A DNA stretch of 64,000 nucleotides. It comes from Dendrocalamus latiflorus (lineage: Eukaryota; Streptophyta; Magnoliopsida; Poales; Poaceae). Positions 1-10,540 of this stretch are shown piece after piece (the stretch's first letter is position 1; each line of letters opens with the position of its first letter). Position numbers and translations under genes: made by a program. The notes beneath the pieces were generated by a model. That model was not told where the DNA came from. It saw only the letters and a list, made by a program, of their open reading frames with translations, and searched no databases. The DNA is taken from assembly GCA_017311315.1 (NCBI GenBank), contig CM029646.1, positions 2,759,738 through 2,823,737 on the forward strand, given 5' to 3'.

Positions 1-597
1 GCCCGCCGGAAGGTAGCAACATTTCCATTTTGGTAGTTTTTTCTTTTAAATTTTTGGAAATGGTATCTGTTTAGGTTGGTTTACTGCATTACATTGTTAG
101 TTTACATTGCATTACATTGTTAGTTTACTGCTGTATATTTGATACTCTATTTGGGGCAAACAGTAGGAAATTTTGGCAACTCATTGGCATATGGGAATGG
201 CATGTTCATACATCTTGTGGTCAATCTCATTCGGAATCAAGGTCGATGGATTTAACAGCCATTGTAGTGCTAGTATTGTAGGAATCATACCAATGAAGCT
301 ATAATCTGTACGTATGCTTCAGTAGAACAAGGAAATGGTATCTTTTTTAGGTTGGTACTCTACTTGTTATGTCATGTTATGTAGCAGTGCTTTCCGGTAT
401 GTGTGTATGACTATTGTTGCGGACTTGTGAACGGAATGTAGGTGGTAATTTTACTATTGCCGCGAGTGCAGTGCCTCATGGGCTGCATGTATGCAGGAAC
501 CAGTAGATATAAAATATTTCGAAGGGAGTCTCTAGTTCTGTATGCCTCTTCTGACCAACTACCTAATTCTATACATTGTTTGTTCTGTATGAACTAG
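1..597. other. 5' flank of the transposase gene inside MULE-1
   Basis: No coding region is seen in this AT-rich stretch. A roughly 20-bp unit around TGCATTACATTGTTAGTTTA is repeated twice near 85-128. By position it is the leader and promoter side of the transposase gene that starts at 598. The palindromic GGCGCC repeats seen at the other end of the element are not here, so the left terminus must lie before base 1. Confidence 0.5.
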
Positions 598-3413
598 ATG
601 GACAACCTAGTGACCCTATATCATGGAGGCAGTGTGACAAGTGATGATTATGGAAATGTTCAATTTGTTGAAATGCAAAGGGTGCCTCTAATATTCGGTG
701 ATCGGCCGTCGTTTAGTGAGTTGGTTGCTAGGGCTCGGGAGAAGCTACATTGTCATGCAAACGAGGAGAGCATCACAGTTGAGGGGTTACTTCACTTCGG
801 TTCGAAAGACCTAGTTCTCAGGCGGTTGATCTTAATTGGTTCAGAGGATGAGTGGGACCAATATGTCAAATTGGTTATGAGGAATGAGTTAAAATGTTTG
901 GACGTTGTTGTGCGGAAGGTGTCCATTGATCCCACCCCTCACGGTTATTCACCAGAACTAGGTGATCAGGCACCCTTTGACCCTCCGTTACCGGATCTTG
1001 CGGTGGATGTGGAAGAAGTGCCTGAGGTGCCCGATGCTCTATCTTCCCCGAACGAGGTTCAGATTTCTCAACCAGTTCGAGTTGAATGTCGGACTGATGA
1101 TGTCGTGGCGGCCCCTCAGGAGATGGGATTGACCCAGAATCAGCCCAGTAAGTGTCGAGCAACACTTTAGCCTTTTCCCGTCATTCCTTTGTTTTGTCTC
1201 AATCCCATCGTTGTCGTGCTTATGATGCAGGAAACATTCCTGGTAGTGTGGTTGTTCCTCCCGTTGCTTCATCTGGCAACGTTGAAGAAGTCTGCAGGAA
1301 CTCCAACAGTGTGGATGTTCAAATTGTTGATGATCTGCAGCCTTACGAGATCGCAAGGGCCGTTGATTCTGATGATGACCGCCCTTTTGGAGAGCTGACC
1401 GAAAGTGATATTGAGCTGATCAGGCGTTATTGCCCTGGCCGGGATCCATCAGTTCATGAATTCAGCGATCTTAGGCATTCTCATGGGGCTTATGCAGAAG
1501 GAAGGGATGACGAGTTGCTAGATGCTCCTGAGGCCGGGTCAAGCATGACAATTGAGAAGGGCATGGTGTTTGAGGACTTGTCTGCATTGAAAAGGTGGCT
1601 GCAGGAGTATTCAGTGATCCGTAAAAGGCCATTCAAGGTGAGACATTCTTATGTGGAGCGGAGGTACACAGTTGTGTGCGAGAAGGAGACATGCGAATGG
1701 AGGGTTTGTGCTAGCAAACAGAAGGTCACGGGAAAGTTCAAGATCACAAAAATCGTTGGCCCACACACTTGTGCCGAAGCAGAGCTCAAACAGAAGCATC
1801 GGCAGTTGACCTCTACCATTATTGCCAAGTCACTGTGTCACATAGTAAAGGGAGAACCCAATATGAAGGTGAAGACACTTGCTGGGATGGTTAAGGAGAA
1901 ATTTGGATACGAGATAAGGTATGGAAAAGCATGGAGGGCAAAGCAACGCATCTGGAAGATGATATATGGGGACTGGGAAGATGGGTACTTGCAGTTGCCA
2001 GCACTCTTCAATGCAATCAAAGCGGTTAATCCAGGCATGCATTATGAGTACGTCCCGAAACCAAACGAATGGACTCAAGATGGGATGCAGATATTCTTCC
2101 GTGCTTTCTGGTGCTTTGCTCAGTCCATCGAGGCCTTTCGGCATTGTCGTCCCGTCTTCGCTATTGACGGTACGTTTCTTCTTGGCAGGTACCAGGGCAC
2201 ACTTCTGATAGCCATTTCCTGTGACGCAGACAACGCGTTGGTTCCTTTGGCGTTTGCTTTGGTTGAGAGGGAGAACAAAGACAGCTGGGGATGGTTCTTG
2301 CGGCTCGTTCGGAGGCACGTGGTCGGCCCTGGTAGGGAGGTTGGTGTCATTTCTGATAGGCACCAGGGCATACTTTCTGCCGTACAGGAGCAGATACCGG
2401 GGTATGCAGCTTTGCACCACCGTTGGTGCACTCGGCATCTTGCCGAGAATCTACTCCGTAAGGATGGTGCGAAGGATAACTTTCCTCTGTTCGAGGAGGT
2501 CGCTCGAATGCTTGAGGTGAATTTTTTCCAGGAGAAGTTGGAGCAGCTTAATACTGCAACAAACGCAGAAGGTAGACAGTGGTTGACGGGATTGATGAGA
2601 GATGTCGACAAATGGACAAGGACTCATGACGACGGTGGCTGGAGGTACGAGTTTCAGACAAGCAACATGGCCGAATCCTTCAATAGTTTGCTTAGGGGTA
2701 TACGTGGTATGCCCGTCAATGCTATCGTATCCTTCACCTTTTACAAGCTTGTTGCCTGGTTCAACGAAAGACACGCACATGCAATGGCGCTACAAAGTAA
2801 ACAAGTGAGATGGGCGCCAAAACCGAAGCGCCACCTTGAAAAGGCAAAGGCTAGGGCTGAGGCACATGAGGTACATTGTTTTGACAACGCCACGGGCACT
2901 TATGAGGTTGTAGAAAGGGGTGGTACAACGACCGATGGAGAGCTCCGGCCGACGAGGAGGCATAAAGTTGTCCTTATTGATTTCTCATGCACATGTGGTA
3001 AACCGAGGCAGTACCACTTTCCATGTTCTCATTATGTGGCAGCAGCGAGGCATCGCAACTTTGACTACGAGAGCAAGATACCTCGGGAGTTCAGTGTTGA
3101 CAACCTTGTGCTTACGTGGTCTCCCCGTTTCGAGCCTTACCGGGATGAGGGAGAGTGGCCACCGTACACCGGGCCCAAATACATTGCGGATCCGGGTAGC
3201 CGTTGGAACAAACGTGGAACCAGGAAAAGGACGAGACACAAGATGGTTATGGATCAGCTTCCAGGAAGAACGAGGCGAGGGAGATCAACCCCCTTTCTTA
3301 CTAACCCCGAGCAGAACCAATGTAGCAGATGTGGTAGACTTGGCCACAATTCACGCACATGCCATTGGCCACTTAGTCAGGTGCGAGTGCTTGTTATTCG
3401 TTATGTTTCATAG
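598..3413 (+). CDS. MURA-type MULE transposase, 910 aa, two exons
   Basis: This is the predicted DDE transposase that would cut and join the MULE ends. Exon 1 is 598-1147 and exon 2 is 1231-3413. The donor is GTAAGT at 1148 and the acceptor follows TATGATGCAG at 1230. The junction keeps frame and totals 911 codons with the stop. In order: an N-terminal PB1-like MuDR domain (about residues 1-110); an acidic linker; the plant MuDR N-terminal domain from about 295 (MVFEDLSALKRWL, CEWRVCASKQ, GPHTC); the MULE catalytic domain with FAIDGTF (Asp near 495), ISDRHQGI (Asp near 559) and NMAESFN (Glu near 665) as the probable DDE residues; a SWIM zinc finger CTCGK...FPCSHY (about 770-786); and a C-terminal zinc knuckle CSRCGRLGHNSRTC (about 880-894). 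No frameshift or stop was found. A donor-like CAG|GTGCGAG near 3380 could give another C-terminus. Confidence 0.9.
1122..1151 (+). repeat. 30-bp repeat spanning the transposase splice donor, copy 1
   Basis: This 30-mer, beginning GATGGGATTGACCCAGAATC, recurs at 7364-7393 with one mismatch. It covers the last codons of transposase exon 1 and the GTAAG splice donor. Confidence 0.85.
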
Positions 3414-3545
3414 TTCGTGTAGTTGTTTTTTCATATGTAATTTGCTATGTTTCTTGTTTAATTTCTTATTCTTTCGATATTGTATGCATGTTCAATATTT
3501 TGTTTACTTGTATGTTGGACTGACAAATTCAAATTTTTTTTTAGG

Positions 3546-5942
3546 ATGGCGCAATTCCACCTGCTAGACCCGTACTACGAGGAGAGCCACAGAGGACGGC
3601 TTACCGCGGAGGGAAGGGTATTGCCTTCATCACTTCCTGTACAATTTGAGTTTATATTGATGCATTAACTAAAAAAATTGGTGTATTCTATACAGGAGCT
3701 GCCCATCCTTCGTCCTCGAACCCATGACGGGTTCCTGGACATGCAGTACGACGAGCGGTACACTCCCTTCCTGGAGAGGGCTGGCCTAGACGCCATCTCT
3801 TACCAGGTTCGCCGTGGGTTGCCCACCTTCAACCCCCCGGCCATCACTGCACTGGTTGACAGGTTAAGTGATGAACCATTGCAACTTGCATGTTCATTGT
3901 TTATCGGCTATTTGCGCCTCAAATTCTCTGACATGTAGTCCTCTTTTTTGTATCATGTAGGTGGAGACCGGAGACTCACAGCTTCCACCTCCCTTTCGGG
4001 GAGATGACTATTACGCTCCAGGACACTCAGAAGATACTTGGTGTCGCCATTCACGGCCGTCCGGTTATCGGGCCGTGCGTGCCTGCAGGTTGGAGAGCCC
4101 GAGTAGAGGCCTTCCTCGGGAGAGAGCTTCCTCCTGAGGCAGGCCATCGCAGTTCTGGTGTTCCTATCAGCTGGCTCCGGCAGACTTTTGCAGCGTGTCC
4201 TGAGGGTGCGGACGAGCAGACAGTTGCCTACCACTGCAGGTAGGGGTGGATATCGAGCCAACTCGTCGTCTTATCGAGCTTTTTGTAAAATTGACATAGT
4301 TTGATCTAACATCATTTTACATATAATTGCAGAGCATGGATCCTGCACTTGTTTGGCTGCGTTCTCTTCCCCGACGGAACGGGAGACAGCGCTTCGTGGA
4401 TGTACATCCACTGCCTCACGGACTGGGACACGGCGGGGCAGTACAGCTGGGCTTCCGGGGTGTTGGCGTTCCTTTACCGCCACCTCTGCGAGGCGTGTCG
4501 TCGGAGTTCGGCGAACTCGACATTAGGTGGTTGCCTGTACCTCCTCCAGCTGTGGATGTGGTGTCGTCTACCGGTTGGTCGTCCTACGGTTTTGCCTGGT
4601 CGTCCATGGTTCCCAGAGGTTCCAGTTCGTCGACGTCCGACAGTTGCATATCTTTGGGACCAGGTCTCAGTTCCGTACGCCAGGAAGAAGCGGGCGTACG
4701 TAGAGTACATAAACGAGCTAGATGCGCTCACGGCCTCCAGTGTAAGTTAATTACATGTGGTATCGTGATTTTATTTGTTAGTCCTGTACCTTACAAGTAA
4801 ATTGTTGCTATGCAGGTTAAGTGGGAGCCATATGCCGAGGAAGAGGTGGTGGACATTCAGTTCAGCGCACTGTGCAGCATAGACGAGGCCCTCTACAGGA
4901 TGAGGTGCCCCCTTATCTGTTTCTATGCTGTTGAGTATCACCTGCCACATCGAGTTGCACGCCAGTTTGGTATGAGGCAGTTGTGGCCAGCAGCGCCGAT
5001 CTCCACGTCTGTGGCGTTGCACAAGTAAGTGCCATGCAATTTCAATTCTAACCTTGGATTCCAATTTCACGGTGTTTCTACTAATGTTAACTTTTGGTTT
5101 ACGTCATGCAGATTTGATCGTCAGCGACAGAAGAAGGTCACAGACTTCGAGCAGCACCACCACGTGTACGTTGAGGAGTGGGGACACTCCCAGGACCACG
5201 TGGACGACAACAACGAGCCGCACAGCAACGAGCAGTTCCGGCGGTACCAAGTTTGGTACCAGCGTGCGACGCGGTCCAAGCTTAAGGGCCAATGGACTCA
5301 AGATGACTACGCCGACATTGCGTCCTCCGACGACGATGACACGCCCTACGACCAGTCGACTCGCCTTGGGACGCAGGTGGAGATAGCACCAGTCCTGGAC
5401 CGTGTGGTAATGTTCAATCTCATTGCTTATTTTTCAATAGACCTAAATACCCCTGACATGTAGCAAATTATCCATTCTTTTGTTTGTTTGCAGGGCAAAA
5501 CCCTGAGGCAGTCCGTACAGGACATAGAGCGTATGTCCAGGACAGTCGGCGACGACGTCAGGATGCGTACCTTCCTGGAGGTAAGCTTCGACAAAGCCAC
5601 TCACAAAATTAGTACATAATATCTTCGTGTCTTGTTGGTTAACAAAATGTTGGAATGCAGAGGCTCGCATGTCGGCTACGTCGTGCGGCTGCTCGTTGTG
5701 GTTGCAGCACAGGCGCGGCGAGGGACGTAGACGTGCCTTCGACACGACTTGCAGACCCGACGCGGCGAGGGTCGTACACGGGACAGAGCTCGTCCCCCAC
5801 GAGGAGCGACACTTTCCCGTCCCAGGGCGGTGAGGACGAGGACGACGACGAGGTGGAGCAGACTTACGATGAGATAGGCCCGTCTCAGCTCGTAGACGCT
5901 CCTTCGACTCAGCCTACACAGCCCGTACGACGCCCTTGGTAA
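3546..5942 (+). CDS. Plant mobile domain (PMD) protein, 599 aa, eight exons, carried by MULE-1
   Basis: PMD proteins of the MAIN/MAIL type are nuclear plant proteins involved in silencing and genome stability; many PMD copies are transposon-borne. Exons read by eye are 3546-3617, 3696-3862, 3961-4239, 4333-4741, 4816-5024, 5112-5406, 5494-5580 and 5661-5942, all GT-AG, summing to exactly 600 codons. The family start MAQFHLLDPYYEESHRGRL is present. The core follows: ELPILRPRTHDGFL (about 25-38), ALVDRWRPETHSFHLPFGEM (from about 75) with TLQD, AWILHLFGCVLFPD (from about 173), YLLQLWMWCRLPVGRP and VKWEPY (about 310). The tail (from about 480) is Arg/Ser rich with an acidic EDEDDDEVEQ run. It lies 132 bp after the transposase on the same strand. 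Automated annotation often calls such proteins 'serine/threonine phosphatase 7 long form homolog'; no phosphatase motif is visible here. Its role in the element is unknown. Confidence 0.88.
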
Positions 5943-6379
5943 GGGTAAGGGTAAGGCTAGGAGGCAGTGATACGGCCGTGTATGCTTGTGGTTGGGCTTA
6001 AAAGTCGTTGTATATATTTTGTAATGAGCTAGGAGGCACTTGGTAAGTGGTTGGACTGAGATGTGTTTGTAATGAGCTAGTTGTTGTATACATGTGTTTA
6101 TGTTATATTCATTGTGCTTTACAGGAGTAGGCCTGTAGGCCTGTACACATATAGGGGTGTAGGTCTTTGAAAAGGCTACGAACTATGAATTTATTACGAG
6201 ACTATAGTCTCTGAAAAGCCTACATAGGACCATTTATTGCTACACTTGAATCCAGGAAGAGCGAAAAGATCCTCTCCATGGACTATGCCCACTGCACCGA
6301 TAACCTGCCTATATGAAGGTCTCATATGTCTTCCATACCACATCTCCTCCTCAAGACATCACAATACTACCACACAACA

Positions 6380-6989
6380 ATGTCTTCCTGGAAGTCCGAC
6401 CCATTTGGAGTGCCGGAGTGGCATGAGCGCCCGAAGTGCCATTGCGGCTTTAGGACGATGTTGGGAGTCTGGACTGATCGAGTACAACGAGCCAAATACG
6501 GCCGTAGGTTCTTCAAGTGTCCTGACCTGGATGACGACTTCGTGGTAACGACCATAACTAAACCATTTCTTTTCCGTTATCGTTTTTCAACTTGATCCAT
6601 GACATCTACCATGCCACACATAGGCTTGCGGGTTCATGGAATGGGTGGATCGAGTGCCGCCGGCATGGCCAAATAACCGGGCAGTGGAGGTGGAAAACAA
6701 AGGACAATACTGTGTCAAGATGACTCAGGCTCGCGAGGTGGAACAACAGATGCGGCTTGAGCAAGAGCGCCGCGTGAGGGTGGACCAAATCCGTCTGCAG
6801 GGCAAGGAGGATGAGCTGCAAAGGAGGAAGGAGAAGTTAAGTCTGCGTGAAGCAGCCATCAAGCGTCAGGAGGAAGAGCTTCAAGCTCGTGAGGCGGCTC
6901 TCAAGACCAAGAGTGACAGGAAGAAGGATGCAGCGGAGCCATCTTCAGGGCGCGACAGAAAGGGGAAACAACCACGCTACACCCAGTAG
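6380..6989 (+). CDS. GRF-type zinc finger + coiled-coil protein, 176 aa, two exons, carried by MULE-1
   Basis: Exon 1 is 6380-6544 and exon 2 is 6624-6989, joined at GTG|GTAACG and CACATAG|GCTTGC, giving 177 codons with the stop. Residues C20-x-C22-G, GRRFFKC (GRRF at 41-44, C47), and A-C57-G-F-M-E-W form the zinc ligands of a GRF zinc finger. GRF fingers bind single-stranded or structured nucleic acid in several DNA-repair proteins (family knowledge). Residues about 85-150 are a highly charged heptad-like helix rich in Glu, Arg, Gln and Lys (QMRLEQERRVRVDQIRLQGK and onward), consistent with a coiled coil. The tail is Lys/Arg rich. It is the third gene of the cassette, 437 bp after the PMD stop. 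A nucleic-acid-binding, oligomerising accessory role is inference. Confidence 0.8.
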
Positions 6990-7859
6990 ACAAGATGTAA
7001 TAGACTCGGTCCACACGAGAGGTCGTACGAGCAGTTGGGTAGATTAGTCGGATATCATGCTAGCATGTAATAAAATTGTACGCGCCATGTTCGTCCCAAC
7101 TTCATAAGCTTATTATCTGGGCTTTTCGCATGCAATGATTCCCACGTGTCTTATTATCACTTCCCCTCCTTTCGTCCAATTGTTCCTATCACAGTTGTCA
7201 TACAAAATAATTCAAAAAAATCCTTCCAATACAACAACATAACATGATCAAAAAATGTTATTGCCAGTTCAACATATTTTTCACGGTCAGCATTGTACAA
7301 AAATCACAAATATACTAATCGTTACTTCACACATAACTCGTTCATCAATCCACAAACAGATGGGATGGGATTGACCCAGAATCATCCCAGTAATTATTTC
7401 CCCAAGTGTGTAGTAACAACTGAACAAAAGGAAGAGGAGAGTTGCTTGTATGCCACATGTCGCCTCCCCTCTGTCTTGCCCGCAGCATCTCACGGCCCGC
7501 AGAACTTCACACAAAACTCGTTCGTCACGGCCTGCATAATTTTATTTTTCAAAAACCATTACCAACGTACCATAATGTTTTTAAAAAAATCTACACGAAT
7601 TTTCCTACATGTATCATCTGCAATACATAACGAATTTTCAAAACATACGTCGTATTTTTTGCTCTCTATAAATAAATAACTAACTATATTACATAATATT
7701 ACTATCATTAAATAATCCAAATGAAAAATACAACTAATAATTCATTTTGCGAAAAAAAAGGCTGATCGGTGCAAACCCTAAACAGCGGCGGGGACAGAGG
7801 GAGGAGGATGCGAATGAACGAAGCCCGCGTGCTCGGTGCTGTTTCAGAAACCACATGCT
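6990..7859. other. 3' flank of the GRF gene; AT-rich spacer
   Basis: No coding region is supported. The segment holds the second copy of the 30-bp repeat (7364-7393). It also holds two copies of ACTTCACACA(T/A)AACTCGTTC near 7325 and 7504. It sits between the last gene and the palindromic subterminal array. Confidence 0.5.
7364..7393 (+). repeat. 30-bp repeat, copy 2
   Basis: 29 of 30 bases match 1122-1151 at the transposase splice donor, in direct orientation about 6.2 kb away. Confidence 0.85.
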
Positions 7860-8030
7860 CGGCGCCACGAGTCACGGCGCCGAGGTCGGCGCCACGAGTC
7901 ACGGCGCCGAGCTGCCTGCCACGTCGGCGCCACGACGGCCGCTACGCTGGCGCGGGGCTCGTACCTCGGCGCCGTGGTCCACGGCGCCGAGACGTGTTAT
8001 CTCGGCGCCGTGACCCACGGCGCCGAGCTC
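7860..8030. repeat. Subterminal array of GGCGCC palindromes (MULE-1 right end)
   Basis: Nine GGCGCC sites occur in 170 bp. Most are paired as inverted arms around a 7-11-bp spacer, for example CTCGGCGCCGTGG facing CCACGGCGCCGAG near 7964-7990 and again near 8001-8027. Each pair can form a short GC-rich hairpin. These are probably transposase or accessory-protein binding sites, by analogy with the boxes in the second PMD element. Confidence 0.75.
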
Positions 8031-8110
8031 TGGGTCCAAAAACGGAATTAAAACTACCAGGGGTCTAAATGTGAATATTTTTCAAAAAAAGGGCTAAAAT
8101 ACAAAAAATG
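8031..8110. repeat. Probable right TIR of MULE-1
   Basis: The segment from GGTCCAAAAACGG to about AATGCGGGC directly follows the palindromic array, in the place a TIR occupies in the second element. Its partner is outside the window, so the boundary is a guess. Confidence 0.4.
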
Positions 8111-9936
8111 CGGGCTTGACGGCTCCGCGCTTAGGTGTGTTGTAAGACTAATACGTCTTTAGGCGTGCGATGGATTTTACTTTGGTGACCCATCAAATCA
8201 AATCATTTAACAATTGTAATCTCAAAAAAAAAACAAAACCCAAATCATTCATGGACGTTGCCGTAAAGGAAAAGAGAGAAACCAAATAATTGAACTGAAC
8301 CGATGAACCGCAGAGAACAGCCGTTTGTCACGAGCACCTGCCACCTGCCGGGCAAAAGTTGCGGGAAAAACTAGCTTAGTTTTGGCCAGCTGGTGAGTGG
8401 TGAATCTAGAGCCAAATTTACCAGTACGTGCATGCATGCCTCAAGTGTTAGCAAAGAATTATTCTGCTTCGTTTCAATTCTGAATTAATTATGTGTGTAA
8501 AGTACCAGTAGTCGGGTAGTACGAGGCTCCAGCAACAGCACGAACTCGCAATTTACAATCTGCAGCAAATACGTAAAGCACTGATATCCACCTTTGGCCA
8601 TGGGCGGAGCTAAACATGGTGCCAAAAAATTTATATAAATAAAAATAACGGTTGATATTTAAGCTCGCTCTTTCGTTTTAAGGTAAAAATCCCATAATAA
8701 TCCTAAAGAGAAAAAATCTAAAAATTTCAACATTAATCGAAAAAAGAGAAGAGTCTCTTCAATTTATTTGGGTGGGACCAGATTATAACTATGTAGATTA
8801 GAGTTATATTATAAATACAATTGTATTTCATTATAAGAAGTAGAGTTGTATATCAAAAACATCTGTATCATAATATCTAGCCACACAGTTGCGCAGGTGA
8901 ATCTGCTAGTTTAGAAAACCAGCAGAGAGTAGGGGCATGGCGGGCCTACTATAGCGCAAGGCGAGCGGCAGAGCCGGGAACACACACAGGTGGAGTGGGC
9001 GAGCAGCGGCTGCCAAGAGGTGAGGAGGGGCGAGAAGCCAAGGGGGATAGGGTGCAGTGCCCGGCAACCGGTGCGGGCCATGGGTAGCGGTAAGGGGCAT
9101 GAGGTGGTGCCAGAGACTGGCATGGGCCGTGGGCGGTGCCCGAAAACCGACATGGGCTATAGGCGACGATGCGATAGTGCTGATGTGTGCACATTCATTA
9201 AATACTTTCTAGCTCCACTACTGCTTCTATCGTATATGCTGGCCGGCATCACATCATCATGGATCTCGACCACGTGTGATGTGCATGTGAGTTTGTATAT
9301 AAGCGTGTTCTTTTAGGTTGCGTCTGATAATTTTTATTGTGGTTGGTAGGTCTGATAAATAGATAGAAGCCGAAACCAAAAGTAACGGGCCCATATATCA
9401 CGACCAATATGCTATTCTTGTACTAGTTGTCTGGTATAGGGCCATCTGAGTATGTCCTTACCGAATCACGTGTATTGAAAACTCAGAAAAAAGCTTCATA
9501 GTCTTTAATTTATTAATTAGTCTTAGGAAAGGAATGCTTACAAGGAATTACTACCGCCCCGATGAACGTCATTGACAACACCGTGTCGATTTGTTTTGCT
9601 TGTCCAACGAAACCTTAAACTGACTTATTTAGCGATGCACGTACTTGTCATCATGGGAAAAAAAAATCAATATGGTTCATCACATTGAGTACAAGGAAAG
9701 CCTACCTTGTTAATTTCTTATGCCAATGTCGACTCTTTTGGGCTTTACATCAGATGCGCGCGCACAAGTAGCCAAAATAACGATGGGTTGGAAGAAATCT
9801 TGCACGCCATCGCTGCAAAATGATGAGCCAAGGCTTGCAACCTTTGCATGAAAACGGTCGCAAGAACTACCTGAAGTGATGTGCCCACAGCCCGACATGC
9901 TTGCCGTCTCCTAGCTAGGAAAACGACGTTAGTATA
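8111..9936. other. Intergenic repeat DNA, no gene seen
   Basis: AT-rich sequence with a GC-rich patch at 8930-9170. The short ORFs in that patch have no recognisable domain and differ in every frame. No clear element ends were found. Confidence 0.4.
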
Positions 9937-10186
9937 TGGGCCTGTTCTTTTTTTTTTTTGCTGTGGCTTGTGGTTTTTTGTTGCGGCTTGTGCCTTTTAG
10001 GCTATTTGTACGAGAGAGTACAGAGTAACAGAAATTTACGTGCAGTTTTTGCCGATATAAATGAAGTCAGTAAAGTATGTACTACAATTAACTAGTAGAC
10101 CCTATCTAAAAAAAATACTCCGTTTAAAAATTAGTTACTATAGAAAAATTAAAAAATAGTTTTTAAAAGCTGAAAGAACAGGGCCA
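9937..10186 (-). mobile_element. MITE (family M1), reverse copy, with target duplication
   Basis: About 250 bp with inverted ends GGGCCTGTTCTTTT / AAAGAACAGGGCC. It is flanked by TAGTATA on both sides (9930-9936 and 10187-10193). Internal landmarks are ACTCCGTTTAAAAA, TAGTAGACCCTATCT and ATATAAATGAAGTCAGTA; these recur, on either strand, in all copies listed below. The 7-8-bp duplication and end sequence suggest a hAT-type MITE. Confidence 0.75.
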
Positions 10187-10193
10187 TAGTATA

Positions 10194-10540
10194 CCCACTG
10201 CCAAGTGCCAACCATCGGACAAATGACCGCTTTGCTTCGGCGTCGAGAGAGTCGTCGCAAGCTCCGACTAATGGGCGAGTTTGGATGTAGCTATTGTCTG
10301 TTTAGTTCAGCTGTAGTTGTCACTGGGAATCTAGAAGTGCTCTGCACCATGCTTTGCCTGACCCCCGATATAGTAAACCAAACCAAATGGCTAGCGTAGC
10401 TAGGTCCGACCGTCCGACCCGAGCCATGATTAGTCCTAATCAATTCAGGCCCGATCAAACGGTTCGGACTGGAAAGCTGCATATATGCAATTTATATAGG
10501 GATTGACTATAAAGTACCTAGGTACTCTTTAGTCTTATAT
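10194..10540. other. Short unique stretch, no gene seen
   Basis: No coding signal or element ends were recognised. Confidence 0.4.

Larger units (their letters stand above)
1..8110 (+). mobile_element. MULE-1: Mutator-like element with transposase, PMD and GRF genes (left end missing)
   Basis: Three same-strand intact genes (MURA-type transposase, plant mobile domain protein, GRF zinc-finger protein) are followed by a 0.8-kb AT-rich tail, a palindromic GGCGCC array at 7860-8030, and a unique segment ending near 8110 that resembles a TIR. The layout matches the complete second element at 32469-36754, where the PMD gene is likewise followed by palindromic GC boxes and then the TIR. The left boundary is outside the window and the right boundary is approximate, because no TIR partner or target duplication can be checked. 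All three reading frames are open after splicing, which suggests a young and possibly autonomous copy. Confidence 0.75.

Noticed and set aside
3380..3548. Splicing of the transposase into the PMD gene as one fusion protein
   Set aside because: The donor CAG|GTGCGAG and the acceptor at 3544 exist, but the joined frame leaves the PMD frame and meets a stop. The PMD gene has its own family-typical start at 3546.
7747..8068. Arg/Ala-rich ORFs across the GGCGCC array
   Set aside because: They are translations of the palindromic repeat and change character in each frame.
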